From positions 3,164,501-3,228,500 of the forward strand of contig CP136491.1 of assembly GCA_032768795.1 (NCBI GenBank): DNA of 64,000 nucleotides, in the 5' to 3' direction. Made by a program: the position numbers and the translations under genes. The stretch comes from Tremella fuciformis (Eukaryota > Basidiomycota > Tremellomycetes > Tremellales > Tremellaceae). Under the pieces are notes generated by a model that did not search any database, was not told the DNA's origin, and saw only the letters and a list, made by a program, of their open reading frames with translations. Shown here one piece after another: positions 30,714 to 43,302 of this stretch. Each line of letters starts with the position of its first letter. The first letter of the stretch is position 1.

Positions 30714-33049
30714 TTACAGCAAGGCGGGCGCCAGTACACACAGGATCAGCAACACCACATATGGCACTTCGGAAGTCGACGGCGACCCAGCGCTCGGCGT
30801 ACTATCGCTCTGGCTTGATGACCCGCCGTACGAAGATGTCGAAGCATTGGCCGCCGGACTGATGACTGGCACATCACCGACTTGGTAGTCTGAGCTGTTC
30901 GACAGGCCCAGATACTGCGTGACACCGGGCGCCAAGGTCGGAGTAGAGTAGATATATGACGGAGTGGTGTATGACGGGTCAGCCAGGACGGCGTTAGGAA
31001 GAGTTGTCTGGACGGTGACTGTCAGCGACAGAGATTCGATTGTTGTCGGAGTTGGCGAATCGGAATCGGCAGAGGTCGTGGATGACGCCGAAGCAGACGG
31101 CGCAGAGGCTGAGGCCGAAGTTGATGTGGTGGCGGTGGATGTGGAGGCGAGGGGCAAGAAGCCGACCAACGGAGCTTGGGCTCCGTTAATGCCGTAGCTG
31201 AAGACACTATAGACGTTCTTCAGAAAGGGCGTGCCGAGCTGCCAGTCGATGCCGTCGCCGCTACTCGCCATGGCTCGAGGCCAGGCCAGGCAGAAAGACG
31301 ACCCGGACACTTGGGCGTACATCCAGTCGGAAGGTTGCAGCTGGACATAGCGACCCCTGTTCTTTAGCCTCCTCGGGGCAATCAATTGAATGTAACTCAC
31401 CCGAACGAGAAGCCGATCGTGGCACGCGTATTGCACGGCACCGCCCACTGCCCATCGCTGACCACGCGCGAGTCGGTGATCTGCCCAAATAGCTTCTCCA
31501 CATCCTGTGCCGGGCCCCAGATACCATTGCTTCCGACATCCAGTATGGCAATCGATCCCAGTCCCAGTGAGGCGTAGGTCGGGACCAAGGGGATGTCGGT
31601 GCCGTTGACAGTGACATTTGACAACTGCAAGGTCCAAAAAACGTACTCCTCTCCGTCCAGGTCGTCGATGGACGTCGGTAGACCGTTCAGCTCGTCCGGA
31701 CTGGACCGTCGCCGCCTGGTAGCATCAGAGGAAGACGCATCCGATGAGGCGGACGTGGACGTTGGCGTCGCCGAAGACGATACATCAGAGCCGTTTGTGC
31801 TGGAAGTCGCGTTGTTCGTGTCCACCTTCTTCAGAGCCCGAGTGAAGGGTATGACGTCGTGCCACTCGATGTCCTCAAGCGTCCGCCCGGAAGCTGTGTC
31901 ATTCGAGACGTACAGATGCGACACGCCGCCAAGTGTGATCGATCCGATTTGCTCCTTGTACCTCGCGCTGACGGAAGGCGATGCGGACGCCGAGCTCGAT
32001 GTCGTGCTGGATGACTGAGGCGGAGGTGCTAGTGCAAGACCAAAGACGGGATAAGGCAGAGTACCATTGTTCACCAAATGTTCCAGAAGCGGGGGATAAT
32101 AGGTGGCAGTTGCGGACGAGGAGGCGGAAGGGGCGGTTGACGAGGAGGATAGGGAAGCTGAAGTGGACGAAGACGGGTCTGATGTCGATGAGGATAAGGA
32201 TGCGGACACGGAAGAGTCATTTGAGTCAGCAGATCCCAGGGCCGCCCTCGTAACCGAAGAGAGGCGGGGGAATCCGAGACCAAGGATGCCGGAGACCTCT
32301 TGATCGGCTAGTGTCAGGTTGGTGGCATTGATCAGGCCTAGAGATGAGCCTGGGTGAGGGAGCGTCAAAATCTGACTCGCCAAAGACCTGGTCCACCACT
32401 TTCACTCCTCCCAAGTTGACCGCCTCCAGGGCGATAAAGCCACTAGCCACGGTTCCATCCCCGAAACTCGACTTCCAAAGCGTGGTGTTCCCATTGACGG
32501 AGCCAAATGTCGCACTCTGCTTCTTCGCGTCATAGAAAGGGTAATTGGAGCCGGATGACGGGCAGCCATTGGAGCAGAGAGTCGAGACCAGGAGCAGATC
32601 TGATGAGCCGATGTCGAGTTGAAGGGGGAATGTCGTAGGGGGTGTACCTATATCTACTGGTATGATATATGTACTGCCCTGTTAGCTATGTTTGCCACCA
32701 CACGACTCCTTACTGACTTGGCTTCGGTCGCAAAGGGCAGTATGGTCCCGTTGCCGTGCTCTCCTCTCCGCTGCCACTGTGACCCAGAGTGTCTGTGCAC
32801 TGGGACCTCGAGACCACGAAAGCCAAGGTCCGGCAGTGGTAAACGCTTCCGCCTGCCTGAAGGCCGCTGTCGAGGCACAAGAGCGCCATCCCGCGACTTC
32901 ACTCCAGCGCGAGCGACATCTCTGCCCGCTCTATCGAGTGCACCGCCGGAGACTCTCCTTTGAGTGACAGCGGGGTGGGCAGGGGACAGTGCGGACAGCG
33001 ACAGTTGCAGGAGGGAGAGAACGGCGAGGACGGTCGTCGGGGCGAGCAT
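30714..33049 (-). CDS. Secreted, probably GPI-anchored pepsin-like aspartic protease
   Basis: Four exons (32714-33049, 32381-32678, 31401-32337, 30714-31356) give 737 aa with closed phases. A signal peptide (MLAPTTVLAVLSLLQLSLSA) and basic propeptide precede an A1-family fold: VDIGTPPTTFPLQLDIGSSD, SSFGDGTVASGF, SGILGLGFPRLS and the second lobe SIAILDVGSNGIWG. Both catalytic Asp residues are present, but D-T-G is D-I-G and D-V-G. Long Ser-rich inserts interrupt the lobes, and a Ser/Thr-rich stalk ends in a hydrophobic tail (YVVLLILCVLAPALL) suited to GPI attachment, as in yapsins. The second intron is GC-AG (GCGAGT). The first intron is only 35 nt. Confidence 0.85.
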
Positions 33050-34922
33050 GACGCGGGTGAGGCTCAGAGACCGAAAGCGTCGTCACATGAGATGATGATC
33101 GACAGAGACATGTGAGAAAGAGCTGCGTAAGTTGGCTTTTGAATGGATTCGGAACGAGACTAGTGAGGTAGTGCAGTGTCGGCGACACGGGGACGCGGCG
33201 GGCGATGCGATGCGTTATGGCCGTCTTGGCGACCTAAGGCCTTTCCTTTGAGATCTGCTACTATGCTTGTTTGCGCTTGGCGGGCGTTCGAGGGCGTTGT
33301 TATGGTCGTCTCTTGATCATGCGATGCTATATGCTATGTCTTGTCTGCTGCGGGTCGCGCACGAGGCGATGTCAAAGGGAAGAAAAAGCAAAGTCAAAAT
33401 AGGAACGGTCGTGGCTAGTTAAGGGCGGCTTTATTTGGCGACGGCCGGCCAGAGTTTACGGCCAAACCACAGCCGGCGGAGCCCCCCCCTGTCAGCCCCA
33501 AGCCACACTCTATCCCCGGGCAACGACACTTGGGTCAAGGACATAACACTAAGCCCGCCGAAGTGGACGGTCGCGGAGGCATCACACATCGAATCGGCTG
33601 GACGACTACAGTAACAAAGGAAATGTCGATGTGGCAATGTGGCACAGAGACAAAGCGTGTGCCCATGGCCTTGCGATCCGTGCGGATCCTGTACTTCCCC
33701 TGTTCACACTGCTTGCGTCCCCTCTCAAAACTGGTACCGGGCAACAGCGTCAAGTTGTACTTCAGTGGGTCCGGACTTGGGCATACGCACCCCACGTTCC
33801 ATCCCAGCGTTCTGACAGCGGAGGCAGATGTGGTACACCGCGTGCACGCAGAGACCGACGACAGAAGGCGCGAGGTTGACGGCGCACGCGACGATATCGG
33901 GAGGCGAACGCGTGTTCATGTACGTCGTCCAGATGTTTGGCGTATTGCAGATGCCTCAAGATCAGCGTTGCACTTGCACGTACACCAACAAGAAGCGACG
34001 CACAGTTGACAAACGCACGACCGGCGATTGTGGCCAGTACTGCAGGTCTGGTCCGCTCTGCATGGTGGCAGTCGGACTCGGCGCTCCGGTACCAATTGAT
34101 TGGGCGCTAAGGCACACACGGAACTCATGCTCCGTGTCCTGCTCATCCTCAATCAGTGTTTAGTGATGCGCCGGGCCGCTGGTCCGTGAGAGCAGAGAGA
34201 GAGTTCACTCGGGAAGAAGGAAAGGTCTCTCGTCTCGGCCCGATCGTATATCGTACTTGAGTGGCCTGTTCTGCGTATCGAGCAGTCACCATCGTGGCAG
34301 ATAAGACTGAATCAGGCCAACACGTGCTGTAATACCACGTCTCAAACTTGCCCAAATAGGACGCAAATTTCATCTTGGTGGAGCTTTCCCGGGTCCAGCA
34401 ACGGTCTCCCGGAGGACCCTAGTGCTTACTCACTGATCACTGACCGCCTGTGACCGTCATCTTGAACGGTAGGCGCGTCTGTGGAGATAGACTACCCGCC
34501 GACACGCCCATCGCGCTATCGCCCAGCTAAATGGCCGATCATCGCGGACAGGACAGCCAGTGATCATGCCTCGACCCCGCACACTTCCCGATTGGTCTGA
34601 GCAAAGCGTGATGAACCCGAAGACAGACCAGTCGACCGTCCCGCCCACCAAATGTGCCGCTCATGCCATGGTCGAGGGTGCTCGATATGGCAAGTATTGC
34701 CGACTCGCGGGCTCGGGGACGCCACACCACCGGCTTTCCTGTGACGCTACGCTGACCTGTGTAGGCGAGCATTGATTCAAGCAAAGCAGCGATGTCAGAG
34801 GGCGCTCCGCCACCACCACAGTCTACTCGCTATAACCTCCCCCTGGCCGTGCATTCCTCACACGTCTGCCTCGATAGACAGCAAGAAAAGCACGGAACGC
34901 AGCGCAGAACAAATCAGCCGGA
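33050..34922. other. Unresolved region, no supported gene
   Basis: Fragmentary minus-strand frames at 33.4-34.4 kb include hydrophobic stretches (VACAVNLAPSVVGLCVHAVY; FVNCASLLVGV) and one good intron signal (GTGCGT donor, CTTGAC branch, ACCAG acceptor, near 33.73-33.79 kb). I could not assemble a consistent multi-exon model or recognise a family. The right part includes the upstream region of the secreted-protein gene. Confidence 0.35.
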
Positions 34923-35288
34923 ATGCGCAGTACCGCCACCGTCATCTATTTACTGGCCCTCGTCGCTCTTCTCTCCTATGCTCGCTGCGCGCCACTCCCA
35001 CTCGGTGACGACCACATGCCTCGCGGCAGCGTAAGCGACCCTTACTACCGCCGGATGGTCGTGGTAAACCCTTCGCCTTCCCCTATGCGGCGAGACCTGC
35101 GGCCTCGTGCGACAGGCTCTCCTCGGATTTCTCGACAGGCCAGCCGCGCATCCGTGGTCGACAGCATGAGGCGGAAAGCGGCCCAGGCTCTGGAGGCGGC
35201 TGCTCGGAGAGAGCTGCAAAATTCCAGATGGTTCGATCAAGTATGTTCAGGCTTCGTCAGAGCAAAGCAGAGGGCGTCGGCTTATTGA
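34923..35288 (+). CDS. Small predicted secreted protein
   Basis: Single exon, 121 aa. A clear signal peptide (MRSTATVIYLLALVALLSYA, cleavage likely near RCA-PLP) is followed by a basic, Arg/Ser-rich mature region with MRRDLRPRA and an amphipathic stretch SMRRKAAQALEAAARREL. No family is recognised. The mature part has a single Cys, so it is not a disulfide-rich effector type. It converges on SLH1. Confidence 0.6.
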   Translation: MRSTATVIYLLALVALLSYARCAPLPLGDDHMPRGSVSDPYYRRMVVVNPSPSPMRRDLRPRATGSPRISRQASRASVVDSMRRKAAQALEAAARRELQNSRWFDQVCSGFVRAKQRASAY

Positions 35289-35441
35289 GCAGGACGAGAT
35301 CTAGGACCTGGACCTGGACTGCTCGGCGAGAAAACCATTGCATGTCCGCTCGCAGCGTGGACAACGCCATGCGATCCTGCATCTGGTGCTGTAGATGCGT
35401 CTGCAGACGTGCATATGCTGGTGTAAACGTAGATGTAATGC

Positions 35442-35463
35442 GATGCCAATGCCAATGCCAATG
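35442..35463. repeat. Short TGCCAA hexamer repeat
   Basis: Three consecutive TGCCAA units in the 215-bp convergent gap between the secreted-protein gene and SLH1. Confidence 0.7.
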
Positions 35464-35503
35464 ATAGATACAATGCAGCGTATCGGCTCTCCTCTCTTCT
35501 CCC

Positions 35504-38500
35504 TCACGTGCCAACGCCAGAACTATCGTGATCGGCGTCATGGACGCTCGCTTGCCCAGACACATCGGCATGTACCTGCACTGTCGAGCTTGGCCCGTCT
35601 GACTCCTCGGCCCTCTCGCTATGGCTAGCCGCTCCGCAGCGCCGATCCGGCTCGTTCCCCCTCTCCCGTTCGAGCTGGAACCAACGGTCTATCAAAAGTG
35701 ACAGTCCTACCTCCTCCTGTCCCCGCATCACATCGTAGTAGGTGGGATTGCTACGCAGCCTTCGGGCGAGGTAAGTCCAGCCGAGCAGATCCATGAGGTC
35801 TCTCTTCCGCAGATCGGTCCGCTTGGGAAGGTTGGCCGAGATTCGAAGCGGCGGAGGTCGCGCCTTGAGCAGGCCCCGCAACGAGTCTTCCTCGATCGAC
35901 GTGCCTTCACCCCGGAGCACCGCGGGAAGCCCAGACTCCACTGAAAGACCCTGTGATAGGAAGCGGTGGATGGTGAGGTACTGCTCCGCCTGGCACATGA
36001 CGAACATCCGGCCACCGGATCCCCCGGCACCGGAGAAGCCGTTCGAAAAAGCTGGGGAGAGAGATTGTACCGCGTACCCCTGCATGCGTACCAATTCTTG
36101 AGGCCCGTAGTTCATGATACGTCTCTCGTCGCTGTTCGGGTCGTACTCGATGTACTGGGCACCCATGACGACGACGCTGATCCCTTTGACGGGAAGGGTC
36201 CAGCACGCTTCCCGTGGGACGATGAGGGCTTTGACGATCCCACTTGCGAATAGCTCGAGAACGATCTCCTTGTCTCTTGGGGCCATACGGGGAGTGAGAT
36301 ACCCAATACCATGCCGGAGTGGCTCGAAAAGTGCTTCCTGCTTGATTCGCTGAAGGAAAGGCTCGACTTCCTCGCGTGAAGCAGAGAGAAACCCTTGCAG
36401 GTCCATCTCGGTCCCAGACTGCGTGACAAGATCCGCCGCCACTGTCTGACAAGCGGATGGATTCGGCACAAAAATGATACTGGATCCCGGCGAAGACTTG
36501 ATGATGTCGTAGGTCGGTTTGACCATAGCTCGCAGCAGAGTGGACGAATGGGAGATGGTGAATTGCCGTATGTGCAAAGCGAGAGGATCGCCTCGGTCGC
36601 GCGGCAAGAAGTTGAAGCGGAAAGCCGGATCTACCCCTAGCCACTCTGCAAGATCGGTCGGATCTGAAAGTGAGGCGGACAGGCCAACAAGTCGTGTTCG
36701 TGCGGCTTTGGCAATGGATAGGAGCTTGGACACCACCATCTCGTATGCCGGATCGAGCAAGTGGAGATCCTCAAGAACCGCAAGAGACAATCTCGAGAAG
36801 AGGGTTGATAGAGAGGAGGGCGGAGAAGAGAGTAGAACTGACGGTGTCGCCACAGCGATGGTCCGCTCTGCGCTTGCGAGGTCGTTCAGTTCCTGGGCCT
36901 TTGAGACCGACACAATGTCAATACTCTTCGCCCTTGGGCAGATCCGGCGTAAGCGGGACGCGACCTCTCGCACAGAATCGCCGCGAGGCAGAACAATCAA
37001 GACGAGGGCATCGTTATGTTGATGAAAGGCGTGCCTGAATAGTCAGTGGGAACAGACATGATGACCGTGGGTGCCTACCAGATTGCAGCCTCGCCGAGGA
37101 ACGACTTGCCCGAGCTGACCGGAGCGGATAAGAGGGTATTCATGTTGGTGTGGTAGAAACTCCAGAACGCCTGCGTCTGAATGCTAGTCAGAGTGACCAT
37201 GAAACGTCGATAGGCGTGTTCGAGATTGTATTCATCCATGCAGCTGATGTGCAGGAAGGGCAGATCTAGAACAGCGGTGCGTGTCTCGGCACCATCCGTC
37301 GGCATGACCAGTCCTTCCAGCTGAATGACGATTTCGCCCTGAGAGCCGAGCCATCGATCTGAGGCGTGCACGAGCTTGATCATTTGCGGTGGCTCGTCTG
37401 CAAATGCGATGACAAAGTCGAGGTCAACATAAGAGGTGGACGGGTGAAGGTCAACACGCCGCCACTGCAGTATGTTGAGGTCGCTCTCGTCCTGGATCCA
37501 GAAGTAAAATGGCTCAGTGTTCTGCGAGATTCGAGTGTTCCATTGGAATTCAGGGCGGATAGTTACTTGAACCTGCAGCAGATCATGCGCGATGGGTCGC
37601 AAGGCATAAGTTGCACCAAGTGTCGGGTAAGCCACCGCAGCTTCCAGTATAGCTTGACCGTGCCGCTCGTTCATGTGGACCATGTCGCCGAGCTCCTTGG
37701 CCGACATGCCGCGCAGAGTCTCAATCTCCACATCATCAGCCCACTGTCGTAGATTGTGCAGCGTATCCTTGTGAATGGTAGAAATCTGGGCTAGTGGGTG
37801 CTCGAAAGGCCACATGCGACGCTCGATTGACTTGCTGAGTTCAATAAGGAGTCGGACGTTGTTCGCCCAATTCCTAGCGAATGCGATTTCGAGGAGAGCA
37901 CGGATTATGCGCCCAGCGTTGTCGGCCACATACATTGAGTCCGACACGAGTGCGAAGTCTTCGATGAAAACATTGGAGATATAGCCCTGCAGAAGGATGT
38001 TGACTTTTCCGTGCTTGTTGGCCGTACCTCCCTTGACTTCGAGCGGACAGTGATCGCTTTCCATGATAGCGGTGAGCTCCTCCATCTCACTTTCGCGTAG
38101 CTGAATCTGCTCAAACTAAGATTCAGTTGCTGCTCGGCCCAAGCCCAATGGAAACCCACCTCTGTTGCTTGCGACAACATGGCAAACAGATCTGCGTTAC
38201 GCATTTTGGGATTGAAGAGCCCATCTGCCATGAGCACGGGAAGTGGTGATGACTGATGACTCACTGAAGATCTCGACTGTCTTGTGGCGGAGATAGTACT
38301 TCGCCGCTATGCGACCGAGGTCAGAGATAGTGAATGTCCCAGACGCTTCGTCAAAGCGGATCATTTTGGCTTCCACGAGCCTGCGGGCAGCCTGAATGAC
38401 GAGTTCATTGCGCCGATTACCGAGTTGCGGATCATCTTTCGCCTCGTCGTGCGGCATGCCGTAGATGAAAGGTTCCTTCTTCATGCGCACTGACACGTCA

Positions 38501-41500
38501 ACCCCGGCCAGAAGTGCTGTTCGTGCAGAATCCTCACCGAAAAGATACGTATAGCCCAACCATTGTATTGCCTCCGACACGTTTGCGATAGTGCCCAATG
38601 AGATCTCGGCGTTGAGCGAGTCGACCATGCCGTTGATGAACTTGGACTCGATCGGCATCTGTAATGAGTAACACAGATGGTGCCTCGAGCAAGGCGACCT
38701 ACTTGAGACATGATACTACGCAGATAGTGATCCAGCTTATCTTGGGTCGTGCATATATAACCAACACCGCTCGTCTCGTATCCTGGCCGTCCAGCTCGTC
38801 CGAAAATCTGATTCAATCAGCACCGCTCATATGGGGCAGGGGCTAGCCCACTTGTAGTACGTCGAGCACCGAAAGATCGACGAACGTTCCCTTCTGACTA
38901 TCATATACTTGAGTTCCTTTGATGATGACAGCATGGGCAGGAAGGTTCACACCCCACGCCAACGTGGACGTGCAGCACAATACCTACGCGTCAAAATGAT
39001 CGCTTAGTAGTGAGCCAGGATGAGACTTACCTTTATCGCTCCGTCTTCGAACATCCTCTCCATCATGCTACGATCTGATCGGAGCATTCCGGCGTGGTGT
39101 ATCCCAAACCCGGCGTCGAATAGCTCCTTCATCTCCTTGTTGCGCGACGTGCTGATCTCCTTGCGATATAGCTGATGCTTCGGGTGATCGATGCACTCGA
39201 AAAAGGTGGAATTCCCCTCGTCCCTCGACATGTCCTTGATTGTCTGGGCAGCTTTGACCGTCTCTTTCCTCGCATGAACAAAGACCATGACTTGATGACC
39301 ATGCTCGACCAGTTCGGAAACCTGGAGTAAGCGGACTGACTACTCAGACCGGGCCACATACCTTGTCGAAGACCGTTTGATCCATGTTCCGCTGCGACTG
39401 CTGACTTCGAGGCTTTCCCGTCACGCCAAGGAAGTGCTGTTCGAGGGGAACAGGCCTGAAAGATGCGTCGAAGAAGAACAGTCCCTGGTACCGGTTGACG
39501 CGAAGAAAGTCGCTGACATCGATGTAGTTTGGTAATGTGGCACTGAGACCAACAATCCGGATGAGAGATTGGCTCGACTCGACCTATCGTTTCAGCTCGT
39601 TCGGCAGCGGCAGCAGCATCCAGCGGGAACTTACCTGACGTAAAGTTCGAGCCACGATGGTCTCGATGACAGCACCACGCTCTTCGTTAAGCAAGTGCAC
39701 TTCATCAATTATCAACAGCTTGACTTTCTAAGACGTCAACTGCATCCCTTTCCGAGGTAGGACATAGCTGACGGATGCGAGTTCGCCCTCTCCGGTTGGT
39801 TTTCGCGTAACCACGTCCCACTTCTCAGGAGTGGTGACTATGATCTGCGTCTCGGCAATCTCTTGCCGTGTCAACTGCATGTCGCCCGTCAATTCGCGAA
39901 CTTTGACGCCCAGCCATGCGAGGCGTTTAGCGAATTTTCTGGTGATTTCTGCGGCGAGAGCCTTCATCGGAGCGACGTAGATGATTTTGAACGCATTGAG
40001 GTCGATGTCAAAGCCGGAAGGGTGGCGACCAGGTGGCGGTCGCAGGTTCTGCTGCAAAACGCGCAAAATTGTCATGAGAGCCACATCAGTTTTACCCTTC
40101 GAGTGTCAGCTCGTCCTCCCAGACATTCGTACATACAGCACCAGTCGGAGCTCCCGAGTCAGCGCAAATCTATACAGACACGCGGTAACTAACCGCAGAC
40201 GAGCATGTTCTCGTTGGTGTTCATGGCAGTCGGCTGGACTATACTCTGCATGCGATTGAGTGTGACATATTTCTTCCCTGTCAGCCACGAACTGGACAAG
40301 CTGTATGACATACGGGGAAGCATCCTTTCGCTAATGGTGGCAGTTCGAAAATCTTGACTGGACGCTCTGAGCCACGCGGCGGGACCGGTCTTGTAGGTGG
40401 AACGATGACTTCCTCAGCAATCTGGGCTCAGCCAGACGACAGCGACTCGCAAGATGAGACTTACATCTCCTATCTCTCGTGTTGTTCCGGCTGGCAAAGC
40501 AAAGTTGCCGCCCATAGATACGCTGACATTTGAGATCGACGTGGAGGCATAAACGTGTGGCAGCTTCTCCTGCTGCACTATTCTCTGCTCCAGTCAGCCT
40601 CACAATCAAGTTTCTGGCGAGATGACACTGCTCACGGGGCCGTCTTCTGAGAACATCGCTCGTGGTTGCTCCAGCTGCTCTTGCAGCCGCCTCTCGATAT
40701 CCTCGGCTGAGCCGATGATGTCGCTGATGTCCACCTGCCGTTTCTTGTCCCGTCTGCCTCGCGCCTGCGTCTGAACGGTCATACGCGCAGGCTGGATGAA
40801 TCCGCGATCCTTCACCATCCCGTTCGCTGCCTTCTCGCTCTTCTGACTGAGTGAGCCAAGCAAGTCAAAGCCGAGAATAACGAACGCTAGCCGGGGCGCC
40901 AAGCTGAGAGACGAGCCGTTTCCGCACTCCTGGGCGCAGAACCTCTTCCACCAAGCTCAGCCCATCGCCCTCAAACCCGAGAACCTCCACGAGCTCAGAC
41001 TGTATGTCTTCATCGGACTGGCGCGAGGCCAACAAGGCGGAAAGGTGATTCCATGTACTTGGCTCCGGGAGATGTCTGCTGTCAGCCCCCAGCTCCGTGC
41101 GAGCTTGATGTAGACCCATGAAGGCGAGGCAAAAGGTAATTACCTTTTCAGGCGCTCTATCAGTCCATCAACACGACTCTCACTCGAAGAGCCCTCGTCG
41201 GATGTGTGATAACCGTTCGAGCTGGCAGCAGCACCCGCCCTGCCTGCGACCGGCTTCGATGTGGTAGGTGCCGTTGCCGGGCGGGCCGAGCTCGGATCAC
41301 CGCTCGAGCTGTTGATGTGACCGCCGATAAGATCTGATATAGGCTCGGCGAGGAATACCCGCGTGCTACTTCGTGGGATGATCTCGGCGGCATCCCGTCT
41401 GCTACGATGATCAGCGTCGCTTCGTATGGCCAGGTGGAAATTGACTTCTCCCATTCCTCAACCAAGCTCAACCACTGCCGCTCGGCCACCTCGTCTCTTG

Positions 41501-41546
41501 CTTCCCCCCCGCCAAGCAGGCTTACTATATGGTCCTGCAGCGGCAT
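35504..41546 (-). CDS. SLH1: SLH1/ASCC3-type Ski2-like helicase (RQT complex)
   Basis: Large multi-exon gene starting at [14 protein letters not shown] verified the first exons (41446-41546, 41144-41398) and the phase of several others. The N-terminal region has [20 protein letters not shown] and [10 protein letters not shown]. Cassette 1 follows [10 protein letters not shown] and [20 protein letters not shown], with [39 protein letters not shown] and [14 protein letters not shown] Sec63 domain and a second cassette follow (APVSSGKSF Walker [18 protein letters not shown]), with a decayed motif VI (RMQGYAVQ). SLH1/Rqt2 helps split collided ribosomes. After NPTYYDV the frame ends within about 55 residues, so the usual second Sec63 domain appears absent. 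Confidence 0.85.
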
Positions 41547-41778
41547 TGCAGGCCATCGACTATGCGTTCGTTGCCGCACGCCCTGTTGTCTCAGTAAGTG
41601 CGAGGGATGTTTCGTGACTTTTCAGAGTGGAGGTGTCGGCGTCGACTAGCTCCGGAGCGCGTTTCGGATCCGAGATCAACGTTATGGATTGGCACATCGA
41701 TAGTATACACGGATACAAGTAGGGGCCGTCATGCAGAATGCGAAGATGGAGTACGCTTTTGACGAGGCAGGAAACAAG

Positions 41779-43302
41779 CTAGAATACCCGCAGGCCACCA
41801 AGATCAGCCAGACCGCCGTTGAGCGGCGCATCACTGATCCCGCTCGGAATGATAGCCTTGGACACGGCGCCGCCCATGCCCGCTCCGCCGAACAAGCTCG
41901 AGAACAGCTCATCGATCTGTTCCTCGTGCCATCCCCGCGAGAGAGCCACGGGTACAGCGAAGTTCTGCGCCTTGTCGTGCACAGTATACCGGAGCTTGCG
42001 ACCTTTGCTACCTCCCCGCTCTGCCTCACGCTTCTTCTTCTTCTCCCTCCGGAAAGCGCTCAGGCCCTCTCCTCCACCTTGCCGCGTCTCGATGACTTCC
42101 CGTAATAGAGCTCGATATGCGACCTCCTCGGTTTCCTCAAATGTCAGGTCGTTCGTCGCCTATCTTTCAGATGTGTTCATTTTCCCGTGCGGCAGACACT
42201 GACCTTGGAGGCGAGTCCAGCGTTGATGGCATCGAAAATGGACGACGGGGACGTCTGAATGAACTTGATTTTGCCACCTGCCTGAGCTGCAGTGGCTGCC
42301 TGGATTCTGCCTGCCCACTTCGACAAGATAGGAGCGGCGTGAAGGTCGGACCTGAGACGAGTTAGTCGTGTTCGAGAGAGAAGCTGAAAGCTCACTGATC
42401 CGCGACACTAAGTGATTCGCGTGCTGATTCGACCCAGTACGCCTCGTCTTGGTCGTCTCGCGTCCGTTTCCCCAGTGTGGGTGTTTCGGCTCCCGGCAGC
42501 AACAGCAGCTGGCGAAGGTCGAAAAGCTGCTCGTTGATCTTTGCCAGGCTCTGCAAAGCATCCGATTGGCTTTCTGTGATTTCTGGACTCGACGAGGTGG
42601 CAGCAACCGAAGGCGGAAGTTTGGATGCAGCTGAAAGTGCCTTCTGAAAGGTGATGCGAAGGGTGATAAGCTGCTCGAAGAGAGCCTGAAAGTCAGCCTC
42701 GGAGTATGGTCGGGGACGGAGCTGACCTTTTGCCGTTTGATGCCCCGACCTTTCTCGATATCTTTCTGGCGAGACTCGCGCAAGGCCGCGACGGGATCGA
42801 GCGCCCTTGCCGGAAGTTGGGTATCTCGTCTGAAAGTTTTGCTTGGACCCGCTTCAGACTCCTCCTCATCCTCTTGGCCCTCCTCGCCCTCCTCCTCCTC
42901 CTCCTCTTCATCTTCCTCCTCTTCGTCGTCCTCGTCATCCTCCTCTTCGTCATCGTCCTCATCTTCATCCTCTTCGTCGTCGTCCTCGGCATCTTCATCG
43001 GACCCCTCATCAATTCCCTCTTCCTCGGCCTCTTGCTCTCCCTCCTCCTCATCGTCATCGTCGAAGATCTTCATCCTCTGCCCCACTTTGCCGGCATACT
43101 TGTCGCTCAGCAGCGTCTGCGACACCTCCCCTCTCAATCGCGAGGGGCCCACATCCGCATAATGCTCCCTCCCGCCGCTCCGATCTCCGGGCAAGTAGCC
43201 GTCCAAGTCGGCCGTCTCGTCGATATCGATTTCAGGCCCATCGTCGACCTCCTCTTCGCCATGAAGCTGCTTGAGCTGCTGCGCCAGCGTCTGGCGGGAC
43301 AT
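41779..43302 (-). CDS. BFR2: BFR2/AATF-like ribosome biogenesis factor
   Basis: Four exons (42727-43302, 42396-42685, 42204-42351, 41779-42135) give 456 aa. The N-terminus ([17 protein letters not shown]) is followed by a long Asp/Glu tract and an AATF domain ([17 protein letters not shown]). A TRAUB-type C-terminus follows: [31 protein letters not shown] and [14 protein letters not shown]2/AATF acts in early 90S pre-ribosome assembly in the nucleolus. The acidic tract is encoded by a CTC/TCC-rich run on the plus strand at about 42840-43080. It lies 3' to SLH1's start on the same strand and is divergent from the DUF2015 gene (287 bp). Confidence 0.87.

Noticed and set aside
33700..34150. STE3-type pheromone receptor fragment
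   Set aside because: Some hydrophobic stretches recall it, but no seven-helix model or conserved STE3 motif could be assembled.
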